Shown here piece by piece: positions 25,928-34,616 of a DNA stretch of 64,000 nt. A program made the translations under genes and the position numbers. The DNA is taken from the NCBI GenBank assembly GCA_030148425.1, contig JASBTM010000008.1, positions 434,001 to 498,000 on the forward strand, in the 5' to 3' direction. Numbering within the stretch: position 1 is the first letter of the stretch; every line of letters starts with the position of its first letter. Origin of the DNA: Hyphomicrobium sp. Its GTDB lineage: Bacteria > Pseudomonadota > Alphaproteobacteria > Rhizobiales > Hyphomicrobiaceae. The notes below the pieces were generated by a model. The model had not been told where the DNA came from. It saw nothing but the letters and a program-made list of their open reading frames with translations, and ran no database searches.

Positions 25928-26794
25928 TCAGTGCGGATCCTTGGCAGGGCACTTGCCGGGGTCGAGGAACGTCAATTCCTTCAACTCACCCTTAATCGAG
26001 AACTCGCCGTAGTCGATCTTGAGATCGCTCGTCACACCGTTCTCGAAATAGCGAAATGACAATTCGTACGAGGGCGTCTGATCTTCGTGATCCTTGCCCG
26101 CATCGAAGTAGCTGATTGTCATCGGCCAGGACGCGATGGCGGCAAGCTTGTCCGATCCCTTGAACGTGCCAAGCGACGCAGCAGCTCCAGTTCCATATTT
26201 GCCGCCGATAATGGTGTTGGTCAGATAGTATTTCTCGCCCTTTTCCGAGCCGTCATAGAGATTTGCCGTGAACATCTTCACGCCGGTCTTCGCCGCCTGG
26301 ACCAATGTCGAAGCGTGCTGCATCGGGAAATAAATATCGGTCGGCAGCGATACGCGCTTCTTGGCAGGCTTGACGAGATCAACGCCGACGACGGGTGTCG
26401 CGCCCTTCGAGCGCAGCGCATCCCCCTGGCTCGAATCCGCCAGTTTGTCGTTCTGATATTGCGTCGACGCGAACGTCAGCTTTTTCGCGTCGGCTTCTTC
26501 CCAGCTCGAATTCCTGAGATCGCTCACCGTTTCCGCGCCATCCTGGTTCGTCATCACAGTGACGAAACGCATGTTCTGCGTGTACCCGGCGCAAGGCGAG
26601 CCATTGAGTTCGTAGACCATCCGTCCGGTAACGCCGGTAACGCCAGACCCTGCGGTCGAGTCGCCCAAGGTCAAATCGTAGACGGCTCGATGCGGGACGA
26701 AAGGCGCCATATCAGCAGCGCTGGCGGAATGAGATCCAATCCCAGACGCCAAGACAAACAGCGCTAATGCAGCGTAGCCATCACGCATAATCAT
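25928..26794 (-). CDS. eipB: EipB-type periplasmic envelope integrity protein (DUF1849)
   Basis: 288 residues with a signal peptide (hydrophobic residues 8-20, Ser-Ala-Ser-Ala before the cleavage site). The mature start Pro-His-Arg-Ala-Val-Tyr-Asp-Leu and Gly-Arg-Met-Val-Tyr-Glu match the DUF1849/EipB family. Two cysteines, Cys68 and Cys282, occupy positions equivalent to the disulfide of Brucella EipB, which adopts a beta-spiral fold and supports envelope integrity. It is transcribed alone, divergent from the RidA gene across about 130 bases. Confidence 0.88.
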   Translation of the reverse strand: MIMRDGYAALALFVLASGIGSHSASAADMAPFVPHRAVYDLTLGDSTAGSGVTGVTGRMVYELNGSPCAGYTQNMRFVTVMTNQDGAETVSDLRNSSWEEADAKKLTFASTQYQNDKLADSSQGDALRSKGATPVVGVDLVKPAKKRVSLPTDIYFPMQHASTLVQAAKTGVKMFTANLYDGSEKGEKYYLTNTIIGGKYGTGAAASLGTFKGSDKLAAIASWPMTISYFDAGKDHEDQTPSYELSFRYFENGVTSDLKIDYGEFSIKGELKELTFLDPGKCPAKDPH

Positions 26795-26924
26795 CGGACT
26801 GAGCTCGCTCTCCGGTCGGGGATCTACATAACTACAACAGTGTAGGCTTTAGATAAAGCATTGCAAAGAGGCGTCGTGGCGGCCAAAAGCTGCCAAGACA
26901 ACCTAAACATCGAGTAATATTGCC

Positions 26925-27386
26925 ATGACCGCGATAGACCAAAGGCTTGCCCAACTGGGTCTCAAACTGCCCGAAGCCCCCCAACCCGTCGCCAATTACG
27001 TGCCGTTTCTGATTTCCGGCGATCAGCTCTTCATTTCCGGACAAATCGCCAAGGACGGCACTGGGCGCATTCTGACCGGAATACTCGGCGCGGGCGTCTC
27101 TATCGAGGAAGGGCAGGAGGCCGCACGTCACTCGGCACTCAATCTTCTTGCTCAGGCGAAGGCTGCTCTGGGAGATCTCGACCGTGTCGCTCAGGTTTTG
27201 CGGTTGACCGGTTTCGTGGCATCGACGCCGAGCTTCACCGACCAGCCGAAAGTAATTAACGGCGCCTCGGATCTTCTCGTGTCGGTGCTTGGCGATGCTG
27301 GCCGTCATACCCGGTCGGCAGTCGGCGTCGCGAGCCTTCCGCTCAACGCCTGTGTCGAGATCGACGCGATCTTCAAGATCCGCTGA
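26925..27386 (+). CDS. RidA family (YjgF/YER057c/UK114) protein
   Basis: 153 residues. The chorismate-mutase-like fold is indicated by Leu-Phe-Ile-Ser-Gly-Gln near residue 35 and the conserved Arg in His-Thr-Arg-Ser-Ala-Val-Gly-Val near 130, followed by Pro-Leu-Asn-Ala-x-Val-Glu-Ile-Asp. That Arg binds the enamine/imine carboxylate in active RidA deaminases. The longer form belongs to an alphaproteobacterial subgroup rather than the 130-residue archetype. The GDPD gene starts three bases after its stop. Confidence 0.9.
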   Translation: MTAIDQRLAQLGLKLPEAPQPVANYVPFLISGDQLFISGQIAKDGTGRILTGILGAGVSIEEGQEAARHSALNLLAQAKAALGDLDRVAQVLRLTGFVASTPSFTDQPKVINGASDLLVSVLGDAGRHTRSAVGVASLPLNACVEIDAIFKIR

Positions 27387-27389
27387 CCC

Positions 27390-28142
27390 ATGCTTGATCG
27401 CGCAGCCTTTCTTCGACCAATCGCCCACCGGGGCCTGCACGACTTGAAGGGCGGCATCGTCGAGAATACACGTCCCGCGTTCGAGGCGGCCATTGCGGCT
27501 GGCTACGGGATCGAGTGCGATATCCGTCCGATCCGACGTGGCACGCCGATCGTCTTTCACGACGAGACGCTGCAGCGTTTGGTCGGCCCGCGCCGACCCG
27601 TTGCGGATCTCAAGGAAAGCGAGTTGAAAACGCTCCGCTATCGGGACAGCGCAACGTCGTCGATCCTCTCACTTGCAGAACTTCTCGATCTCGTCGCGGG
27701 ACAAGTCCCCCTCCTCATCGAAATCAAAAGCGAATGGGAGCCGCCCGAAAAGAGCTTCATCGCGAAGGTCGCTTCGCTCGTCATGAACTATCATGGCCCC
27801 GTGGCGCTGATGTCGTTCGATCCGGCTGTCATGACTGCAGCCCGCACGGCAGCACCCGATATTCCACGCGGCATCGTCTCCGGCAGTTATGCGGGTCCAG
27901 GATGGTGGTCTCGAAAAATTCCCAAAGCGCGCGCCGAGGCGCTTCGCGATCTTCTCGAATCCGGATCTGTCGCGCCTGATTTCTACGCTTACGAAGTCGA
28001 TGCCTTGCCGACTCCCGTCACGGAATATGCGCGCAAGGTTTCCGGCCTTCCCGTCTTCACATGGACCGTCCGCACGCTTAAACAGCGCCGGATTGCCGAA
28101 ACCTGGGCGGACGCAATGATTTTTGAGGATTTGCGGCCCTAG
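27390..28142 (+). CDS. Glycerophosphodiester phosphodiesterase family protein
   Basis: 250 residues with the GDPD signatures: Ala-His-Arg-Gly near residue 13, Glu-Asn-Thr near 30, Glu-Cys-Asp-Ile near 45 and Phe-His-Asp-Glu near 60, supplying the two catalytic histidines and metal-binding acids. No signal peptide is seen, so it acts in the cytoplasm, releasing glycerol-3-phosphate from glycerophosphodiesters. It is the second gene of a probable RidA-GDPD-acyltransferase run. Confidence 0.92.
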   Translation: MLDRAAFLRPIAHRGLHDLKGGIVENTRPAFEAAIAAGYGIECDIRPIRRGTPIVFHDETLQRLVGPRRPVADLKESELKTLRYRDSATSSILSLAELLDLVAGQVPLLIEIKSEWEPPEKSFIAKVASLVMNYHGPVALMSFDPAVMTAARTAAPDIPRGIVSGSYAGPGWWSRKIPKARAEALRDLLESGSVAPDFYAYEVDALPTPVTEYARKVSGLPVFTWTVRTLKQRRIAETWADAMIFEDLRP

Positions 28143-28252
28143 CGGCGGCCGTGACATGACGCGCAATCGCGCAGACCTGCTCTGCCAATAGCGCGTTTCG
28201 ATCTTATATCAAGGCATTGCACAGATCTCCCTGTCGCGCGACAACGATTGCG

Positions 28253-29425
28253 ATGCCGATATTTTCCGATACCGCCGTCAACCTCGTTCCTTCGATTGCG
28301 TCGCTCGATGCGGCGCAGTGGGACGCGTGCGCCAATCCCGAACCTGCAACATTCAATCCGTTTGTCAGCCACGCCTTTCTGAAAGCGCTGGAAGACTCGC
28401 ACACTGTCGGCCGGCAGACCGGCTGGCTGCCGCGCCATCTCGTCATCAACGATGAGGAGGGTGGAATTTCCGCAGCTGCCCCCGCCTACGTCAAATCCCA
28501 CAGCCAGGGCGAGTACGTGTTCGATCACGGCTGGGCCGACGCATATGAGCGCGCAGGCGGGCGCTATTATCCGAAACTTCAGATTGCCGTGCCGTTCACA
28601 CCGGTTCCCGGACCTCGCCTGCTCATCAAACCCGGCGAAACCGCGAGCACCAGCGAACAACTGTTAGCCGCCGCCGCAATCGAGGTCGCACGCCAGGGCG
28701 GCCTTTCCTCCGTGCATCTCACCTTCCTTGAGCAGGCAAGCGCGGAACACCTAAAATCGCTGGGTTTCCTCATCCGCGTCGGCCAGCAGTTCCACTGGCA
28801 AAACCAGGGTTACGCCTCGTTCGACGATTTTCTCGGCACGCTCGCGTCGCGCAAACGCAAGGCCGTGAAGAAAGAACGCCAAACCGCGCTGGCTCCCGGC
28901 ATCGACATCGAGTGGCTTACCGGCAAGGACATTACCGAAGCCCATTGGGATGCGATGTTCACGTTCTACACGGACACCGGCAGCCGCAAGTGGGGACGGC
29001 CCTACCTCAACCGAACTTTCTTCTCTCTGCTTGGCGAAACCATGCCGGAGCATTGCCTTCTCGTCCTCGCCAAACGCGAAGGCAAATACATCGCCGGCGC
29101 GCTTAATCTCATCGGAGGTGATTGCCTTTTCGGCCGCTATTGGGGTGCCGTCGAGCAGCATCCCTCGTTGCATTTCGAAGTCTGCTATTATCAGGCGATT
29201 GACTACGCCATCGCGCAGAAGCTGCCGCGGATCGAAGCGGGCGCGCAGGGCGAGCATAAGCTGGCCCGTGGCTACCTCCCTGTCGAAACCTATTCGGCGC
29301 ACTGGCTTGCGGATCCATCGCTGCGCCGGGCCGTCGAGCGCTTCTTGATTCAAGAACGCGAAGCAGTCTCGCAGTTGAATGCCGACTTGACCGAAATGGG
29401 TCCCTATCGCAAAGACGAGGCCTAA
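28253..29425 (+). CDS. DUF482 GNAT/FemAB-like N-acyltransferase
   Basis: 390 residues from ATG 28253; an upstream ATG in frame at 28217 adds an unlikely leader. The protein matches the DUF482 (PF04339-like) layout: an N-terminal half with the pattern Ala-Trp/Gln-Asp near Asn-Pro-Phe, His-Gly-Trp-Ala-Asp near residue 90, and a C-terminal acyltransferase half with Arg-Tyr-Trp-Gly and Glu-Ala-Gly-Ala-Gln-Gly-Glu-His-Lys. It is distantly related to FemAB peptidyltransferases; acceptor and donor are unknown. It lies 110 bases after the GDPD gene. Confidence 0.85.
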   Translation: MPIFSDTAVNLVPSIASLDAAQWDACANPEPATFNPFVSHAFLKALEDSHTVGRQTGWLPRHLVINDEEGGISAAAPAYVKSHSQGEYVFDHGWADAYERAGGRYYPKLQIAVPFTPVPGPRLLIKPGETASTSEQLLAAAAIEVARQGGLSSVHLTFLEQASAEHLKSLGFLIRVGQQFHWQNQGYASFDDFLGTLASRKRKAVKKERQTALAPGIDIEWLTGKDITEAHWDAMFTFYTDTGSRKWGRPYLNRTFFSLLGETMPEHCLLVLAKREGKYIAGALNLIGGDCLFGRYWGAVEQHPSLHFEVCYYQAIDYAIAQKLPRIEAGAQGEHKLARGYLPVETYSAHWLADPSLRRAVERFLIQEREAVSQLNADLTEMGPYRKDEA

Positions 29426-29427
29426 TT

Positions 29428-29476
29428 CTTCTCGCTACGGGAGAAGGTGGCCGAATGCCGGATAAGGGGGCAATCA
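29428..29476. repeat. Half copy of a TTCTCCC/GGGAGAAGG dispersed repeat
   Basis: CTTCTC at 29428-29433 pairs with GAGAAG at 29441-29446, followed by gtggccgaatgccggat. The same module (ggagaaggtggtcgaaggccg) appears at 43356-43376. It lies between the DUF482 and HIT genes and is a typical short proteobacterial intergenic element. Confidence 0.55.
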
Positions 29477-29515
29477 AATGGTTCCTTACCGGCCTCTTTC
29501 CATGGGATTTTGTAA

Positions 29516-29935
29516 ATGGCCTACGACGACTCCAACATTTTCGCGAAAATCCTGCGTGGCGAGATCCCCTGCCATAAGGTCTACGAAGATGACGACGCCA
29601 TCGCCTTCATGGACGTGATGCCCCAGTCGTCGGGTCACGCGCTGGTCGTGCCGAAGACACCCTCGCGCAACCTGCTCGACGCCGATCCGGCCGTGCTGGC
29701 CCGTATCATCCCTCTCGTGCAGAAGATCGCCGTCGCGTCTAAGTCCGCGTTCAACGCCGACGGCATCAGCATTGCGCAATTCAACGAGACTGCAGGCGGG
29801 CAGACCGTCTTCCATCTGCACTTTCACATCATGCCGCGCTACGAAGGCCAACCGCTGCAAATTCACGCGCGAAAAATGGAAGACGCCGCCGTGCTGGCAG
29901 CCAACGCCGAAAAGCTCAAAGCAGCGCTCGCCTGA
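29516..29935 (+). CDS. HIT family protein
   Basis: 139 residues. The histidine triad His100-Leu-His102-Phe-His104 near the end contains the nucleophilic middle His; Asp-Asp-Asp-Ala-Ile-Ala-Phe and Ser-Gly-His-Ala-Leu-Val-Val-Pro-Lys form the nucleotide pocket. Family members hydrolyse purine nucleotide phosphoramidates or related nucleoside monophosphate conjugates in the cytoplasm. The last 14 codons recur as a stray fragment at 30754-30798. Confidence 0.94.
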   Translation: MAYDDSNIFAKILRGEIPCHKVYEDDDAIAFMDVMPQSSGHALVVPKTPSRNLLDADPAVLARIIPLVQKIAVASKSAFNADGISIAQFNETAGGQTVFHLHFHIMPRYEGQPLQIHARKMEDAAVLAANAEKLKAALA

Positions 29936-29978
29936 TTTCGCCGCGGGTTCGAATTTCTCGTCGAGCCCGTTTGCGCTT

Positions 29979-30662
29979 TTAATCAGCCCCAGCGGCGGCA
30001 ACCAACAATCGCTTCCTTTGCCGCCGTGCCTCGTCGAAGTTGTCGGGCATCAGCCAAGACTCATAACCTGCCTTGAGCCTCGGCCATTCCTCGTCCAGCA
30101 TCGAAAACCAGGCGGTGTCGCGGTTGGCTCCTTTAACAACCATATGATGGCGGAACAGGCCCTCATAAGTGAAACCAAAACGGCGCGCCGCGCGCTTGGA
30201 CGGCTCGTTATCGTTGTGACATTTCCATTCGAAACGGCGATAGCCAAGAGTCTCGAATGCATGCGCGGCGAAGAGGTAGAAAGCTTCGGTCGCCACGCGC
30301 GAACGCGCAATCGCCGGCCCCCAAAGTATTGATCCGATCTCGATAACGCCGTGCGCGGGTTCGATGCGCATAAACGCCTGGCGGCCAGCAGCGCGGCCGT
30401 TCATTTTATCGACCACCGCCCAGAACATTGGGTCCGAACTCTGAGCCATCTTATCGAGCCACGGCTGCAGATCGATGCGCGTTGCGGGCGGCTGCTCGAA
30501 AAGATAGCGAAAACGCTCTTCCGTGCCAGGACCGGTCGATAGCTCGAACAGCGCGTCGCCATGCCGTATCGGATCGAGCGGCTCCAAGCGCGTGTAACGG
30601 CCATCGATAACAACGCGCGAAGGACGCGGGCGGGGCGTCCAGCGGGAGAGGTCATGGCTCAT
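29979..30662 (-). CDS. GNAT N-acetyltransferase (RimJ/RimL-like)
   Basis: 227 residues. The order Leu-Glu-Pro-Leu, Gly-x-Ile-Glu-Ile-Gly-x-Ile-x-Trp, Arg-Val-Ala-Thr-Glu-Ala-Phe, Glu-Trp-Lys-Cys-x-x-x-Asn and Arg-Phe-Gly-Phe-x-x-Glu-Gly is that of RimJ/RimL-type acetyltransferases using acetyl-CoA. The substrate could be a protein N-terminus, spermidine or a small molecule. It converges with the HIT gene, and its start is separated from the duplicated HIT fragment by about 90 bases. Confidence 0.9.
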   Translation of the reverse strand: MSHDLSRWTPRPRPSRVVIDGRYTRLEPLDPIRHGDALFELSTGPGTEERFRYLFEQPPATRIDLQPWLDKMAQSSDPMFWAVVDKMNGRAAGRQAFMRIEPAHGVIEIGSILWGPAIARSRVATEAFYLFAAHAFETLGYRRFEWKCHNDNEPSKRAARRFGFTYEGLFRHHMVVKGANRDTAWFSMLDEEWPRLKAGYESWLMPDNFDEARRQRKRLLVAAAGAD

Positions 30663-30753
30663 GCGCCCATCGTGCTCTCTGTCGACTTTTTAGAGATGGT
30701 TCGTAGGTCGACCGCTCAATAGCAGGGCTCTAGACAGCGAGAAAGCCACGTAT

Positions 30754-30798
30754 GCGGCCAACGCCGAAAAGCTCAAAGCCGCACCCGCGCTCGCCTAG
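30754..30798 (+). pseudogene. Duplicated fragment of the HIT gene 3' end
   Basis: Bases 30754-30798 translate as Ala-Ala-Asn-Ala-Glu-Lys-Leu-Lys-Ala-Ala-Pro-Ala-Leu-Ala-stop. The HIT gene ends Ala-Ala-Asn-Ala-Glu-Lys-Leu-Lys-Ala-Ala-Leu-Ala-stop at 29935, with 20 identical bases in a row and near identity beyond. No start or HIT motif precedes it here, so it is a remnant of a partial tandem duplication with the GNAT gene between the copies. Confidence 0.7.
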
Positions 30799-30808
30799 CA
30801 GGAGCGCA

Positions 30809-31051
30809 TCAGCGCGAGGTGGACAGCCGCCGCCTCAACTCCAGACCGAGCCACCAGGAAACGACAATCCCCCCCAGCAGAAGCGCCGAATCCCGGACAT
30901 CTATCGCCGAAAATTCGCTCGCTTCGATAAGTTCGATCCCCAAGACCGCAACAACAACGAAAGCGATAATAGCCGGGATTGCCCAGCTACCTCTCAAAAA
31001 GCCGGCTATTCCAGCAGACAGCAAAGCGGCAAACGCGATCATTGGCGACAA
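30809..31051 (-). CDS. Small membrane protein of unknown function
   Basis: 80 residues from TTG 31051, or 77 from ATG 31042; neither start has a strong ribosome-binding site. Hydrophobic segments at about residues 5-20, 23-42 and 55-70 suggest three transmembrane helices, with a short Arg-rich C-terminus in the cytoplasm. It lies 30 bases past the clpA terminator in the same direction. No family is recognised. Confidence 0.55.
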   Translation of the reverse strand: MSPMIAFAALLSAGIAGFLRGSWAIPAIIAFVVVAVLGIELIEASEFSAIDVRDSALLLGGIVVSWWLGLELRRRLSTSR

Positions 31052-31078
31052 GCCCAGCTGTGAGAATTCGCGGCCAAA

Positions 31079-31109
31079 TAAAAACGGCGCGGGATTGAGC
31101 CCGCGCCGT
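31079..31109 (-). terminator. Rho-independent terminator of clpA
   Basis: Read on the minus strand, a perfect ten-base-pair stem (ACGGCGCGGG at 31084-31093 against 31100-31109, six-base loop) is followed by a run of five T. It lies six bases past the clpA stop. Confidence 0.88.
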
Positions 31110-31114
31110 CGAAA

Positions 31115-33565
31115 CTATTCCTCTTTTTTCTTTCGCGGCACGCTTGGCACCGCGCCCGAGCCGTTGGACTTCTCGCCCTTTTCCTTAGGCCCCGGCAGCG
31201 CCTTCTTCGGCGTCGCGTCGGCAAGAACCGGCTGAGGCAGATCGTCGTCGGTCTCTTCGTCTTCCGGTGTCTTCATCTTCTTCGACGGATCGAGCGGCAG
31301 GAAGTCGAAGGTCAGTGTGCGGTCTGCACCCTTGCCCGCCACAAGCACCTTCACCGTACCGCCGTTCTCGAGCTTTCCAAACAGCAGCTCTTCGGCCAGC
31401 GGCTTCTTGATGTACTCCTGGATGACGCGGCCCAAAGGCCGGGCGCCGAACTTCTCGTCATAGCCCTTTTCCGCCAGCCACCGCGTCGCCTCATCCGACA
31501 GCTCGATCGTAACGCCGCGATCCGCGAGTTGCGCTTCGAGCTGGAAGATGAACTTCTCGACGACCTGCGCGATGATCTCGGGCGAAAGACCCGAGAACGG
31601 TACGATGGCATCGAGGCGGTTGCGGAACTCCGGCGTGAACAGCTTGGTCACCGCTTCGGTATCCTCGCCCTCGCGCTTTGCCCGGTTGAAGCCCATCGGC
31701 GGCTTTGCCATGTCGGACGCGCCCGCGTTCGTCGTCATGATGAGAACGACGTTGCGAAAGTCGACAGACTTGCCGTTGTGGTCGGTAAGCTTGCCGTGAT
31801 CCATCACCTGCAACAGGATGTTGAACAGGTCCGGATGCGCCTTCTCGATTTCGTCGAGCAGCAGCACGCAATGCGGATGCTGATCGACGCCATCGGTCAA
31901 CAGGCCGCCTTGGTCGAAGCCGACATAGCCCGGAGGCGCGCCGATGAGGCGCGAAACCGTGTGTTTCTCCATGTATTCAGACATGTCGAAGCGTAGCAGC
32001 TCAACGCCCATGAGATTGGCGAGCTGCTTGGCGACTTCCGTCTTGCCGACGCCCGTCGGACCAGAGAACAGATAGCAACCGATGGGCTTCTCGGGCTCGC
32101 GCAAACCGGCACGCGCCAGCTTGATCGCGCTCGACAGCGCCTCGATGGCCTTGTCCTGACCGAACACCAGCCGCTTCAAATCCCGCCCGATGTGCGCAAT
32201 GACTTCAGCATCGCTCTTCGTGACGGTCTTTGGCGGAATGCGCGCCATCGTCGCGACGGTCGCCTCGATCTCCTTGGTGGTGATCTTCTTCTTCCGCTTG
32301 CTCTCCGGCAGAAGCATCTGCGACGCACCGGTTTCGTCGATCACGTCGATCGCCTTATCCGGTAGCTTGCGGTCGTGGATGTACTTCGCAGACAGCTCGA
32401 CCGCGGCCTTAATGGCTTCGTTCGTGTACTTGATCTTGTGATAGTCCTCGAAGACCGTCTTCAGACCTTTCAGAATCTCGATAGCATCCTCGACGGACGG
32501 CTCCTTCACATCGATCTTCTGGAACCGGCGCACGAGCGCCCGATCCTTCTCGAAATGCTGGCGATATTCCTTGTAGGTCGTCGAGCCGATGCACCGCAGC
32601 GTACCCGACTGAAGCGCTGGCTTCAGCAGGTTCGAGGCGTCCATCGCACCGCCCGAGGTCGCGCCCGCACCGATGACGGTGTGGATCTCGTCGATGAAGA
32701 GAACCGCGCCCGGGAAGGCTTCGACCTCTTTCATGACGGCCTTGAGCCGCTCTTCGAAATCGCCGCGATAGCGCGTGCCGGCGAGCAATGCGCCCATATC
32801 CAGCGAAAAGATCGTCGCGCCTTTCAGCACGTCCGGAACCTGACCGCTGACGATCTTGCGCGCTAAACCTTCGGCAATCGCCGTCTTGCCGACGCCGGGA
32901 TCACCGACGAGCAGCGGGTTATTCTTCTGGCGGCGGCAAAGCACCTGGATCGTGCGCATCACCTCCTGCTCGCGGCCGATCAGCGGATCGATCTTGCCGT
33001 CACGGGCTTTCTTGTTGAGGTTGACGCAATAGGTGTTGAGCGCGTCGCCTGGCTTTTTCTCCTCGCTCTCGGTTGCGTTCACGTCCTCATCCACCCCACG
33101 AACGGTACGCGGCTCGAACATGCCCGGCCGCTTCGCAATTCCATGCGCGATGTATTGAACGGCATCGAAGCGCGTCATTTCCTGTTCCTGCAGGAAATAT
33201 GCCGCGTGGCTTTCACGTTCTGAGAAAATTCCAACGAGAACGTTCGCTCCGGTCACTTCTTCGCGACCCGAAGTCTGGACATGGACGATGGCTCTCTGCA
33301 CGACCCGTTGGAACGAGTTCGTCGGATGCGCATCCCGCGCGGACTTGGAAACGATCGGCTTGAGCTCTGTATCGAGATATTCGATCAGACGCGCGCGAAG
33401 CTGCTCGAGATCGACGGAGCAGGCACGCATCACCGCCGCCGCATCGCGATCGTCAACGAGCGCCAGGAGCAAATGCTCAAGCGTCGCGAACTCGTGGTGA
33501 CGGACATTGGCATACTGCACCGCGCGGTGCAGCGAAGCCTCGAGATTTTTGGAGAGCGATGTCAA
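31115..33565 (-). CDS. clpA: ATP-dependent Clp protease ATP-binding subunit ClpA
   Basis: 816 residues. The N-terminal double Clp repeat (about 1-145) binds ClpS. AAA module D1 has Walker A Gly-Asp-Pro-Gly-Val-Gly-Lys-Thr near residue 220, and D2 has Gly-Pro-Thr-Gly-Val-Gly-Lys-Thr near 505. The ring unfolds substrates, notably N-degron proteins delivered by ClpS, and feeds them to ClpP (not in this window). The acidic/Lys-rich tail after about residue 760 is longer than usual. clpS lies seven bases upstream. Confidence 0.96.
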   Translation of the reverse strand: MTSLSKNLEASLHRAVQYANVRHHEFATLEHLLLALVDDRDAAAVMRACSVDLEQLRARLIEYLDTELKPIVSKSARDAHPTNSFQRVVQRAIVHVQTSGREEVTGANVLVGIFSERESHAAYFLQEQEMTRFDAVQYIAHGIAKRPGMFEPRTVRGVDEDVNATESEEKKPGDALNTYCVNLNKKARDGKIDPLIGREQEVMRTIQVLCRRQKNNPLLVGDPGVGKTAIAEGLARKIVSGQVPDVLKGATIFSLDMGALLAGTRYRGDFEERLKAVMKEVEAFPGAVLFIDEIHTVIGAGATSGGAMDASNLLKPALQSGTLRCIGSTTYKEYRQHFEKDRALVRRFQKIDVKEPSVEDAIEILKGLKTVFEDYHKIKYTNEAIKAAVELSAKYIHDRKLPDKAIDVIDETGASQMLLPESKRKKKITTKEIEATVATMARIPPKTVTKSDAEVIAHIGRDLKRLVFGQDKAIEALSSAIKLARAGLREPEKPIGCYLFSGPTGVGKTEVAKQLANLMGVELLRFDMSEYMEKHTVSRLIGAPPGYVGFDQGGLLTDGVDQHPHCVLLLDEIEKAHPDLFNILLQVMDHGKLTDHNGKSVDFRNVVLIMTTNAGASDMAKPPMGFNRAKREGEDTEAVTKLFTPEFRNRLDAIVPFSGLSPEIIAQVVEKFIFQLEAQLADRGVTIELSDEATRWLAEKGYDEKFGARPLGRVIQEYIKKPLAEELLFGKLENGGTVKVLVAGKGADRTLTFDFLPLDPSKKMKTPEDEETDDDLPQPVLADATPKKALPGPKEKGEKSNGSGAVPSVPRKKKEE

Positions 33566-33572
33566 TCGAGTC

Positions 33573-33962
33573 CTACTCTTTCTCCATGGTGCATTGCAGA
33601 GGGTGGCTATGCTGGCGGGAAAAGTCCATAACCTGCGTCACCTTGGTTTCGGCAACTTCATAAGTATAGACGCCGCAAATACCGACGCCTTTATGGTGGA
33701 CGTGAAGCATGATGCGGGTCGCGTCCTCCTGACCCTTGTTGAAGAAACGCTGAAGCACGAGCACGACGAACTCCATCGGCGTGAAGTCGTCATTCAGCAG
33801 AAGAACTTTATATAGGTTCGGCTTCTTCGTTTTGGGACGGGTCTTCGTGACAATACCCGTCTTGGACTCTCCATCGCCGTCTTCGCGACGAGGTCCGTCA
33901 GGCTCGTTGTTCGCAGCCATGCGCTGAGCGAACAGTGCGGAAGAAATGTCCACCTTCTTCAT
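33573..33962 (-). CDS. clpS: ClpS adaptor protein
   Basis: 129 residues from ATG 33962, with GAGG seven bases upstream; longer (34016) and shorter (33920) starts exist. The core has Leu-Leu-Asn-Asp-Asp-x-Thr-Pro-Met-Glu-Phe-Val, His-x-His-x-x-Gly and Glu-Val-Ala-Glu-Thr-Lys, the residues that hold N-degron side chains and dock on ClpA. The roughly 45-residue N-terminal extension before the core is polar and probably disordered. It is co-transcribed with clpA. Confidence 0.94.
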   Translation of the reverse strand: MKKVDISSALFAQRMAANNEPDGPRREDGDGESKTGIVTKTRPKTKKPNLYKVLLLNDDFTPMEFVVLVLQRFFNKGQEDATRIMLHVHHKGVGICGVYTYEVAETKVTQVMDFSRQHSHPLQCTMEKE

Positions 33963-34616
33963 CGCGCGCCTCGGGTGAAACCCGAATCCATCGGATCTCC
34001 TGAAGTTATTCCGCAACGCCAGATCATTGGAGGCAGAAAAGTAACGCGTGCCTCCGAAACGCCCGTCCGGCGCCTCTCGTGTCTTTCCGTATAAATGTTC
34101 AAGCTAAACACCCGTGTTCATCAAGCCCGTAATATAGGCACGTCGGCGAGCAAAAAATAGAATGCGCCGTGTGGCACTTCATATGTTTCCCTCGTTCGCT
34201 CTCGTTTCCCTGTGGAATGGCGAGACGCGCCCAGATGTTCCGATAGCCCCCTCGCACTCGGGCTTACAACGCGTATCCCCGCCCCGCGCGAACCTCCGGC
34301 AGAAGACACACGGCGGCCCGTTCCACGCTTTCGAAGAGCCCCACCGATATTGAGCTTAGCGCCCAATATTGGGACAGCCAAAGAGCTAATTTTTACCGCG
34401 TTCCTTAACGCTAACGCAGTCCTCTGAGTCCTACAGTCAATACGGCACATGAAAGCGCCGAAGGCCTCTTTGACGCCCAAAAAGTGCCTAAAAACAATGC
34501 TCCTCCTTTCAGCCTTGACTGGTGGGGCCGCTCGCGGGCGCTCAAAAAGGCGAACCCGCGGGGATCAGGTGTCAATTGTCGCCGCTTTCTGAAGGCGGTC
34601 AGAGGGATAGAACGTC
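33963..34616. other. Intergenic region between clpS and dacA-like gene
   Basis: About 650 bases between divergent genes. AT-rich patches near 34085-34160 and 34360-34440 likely hold the two promoters, but I cannot fix -35/-10 pairs. Short frames on both strands have no convincing start or composition. Confidence 0.4.
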
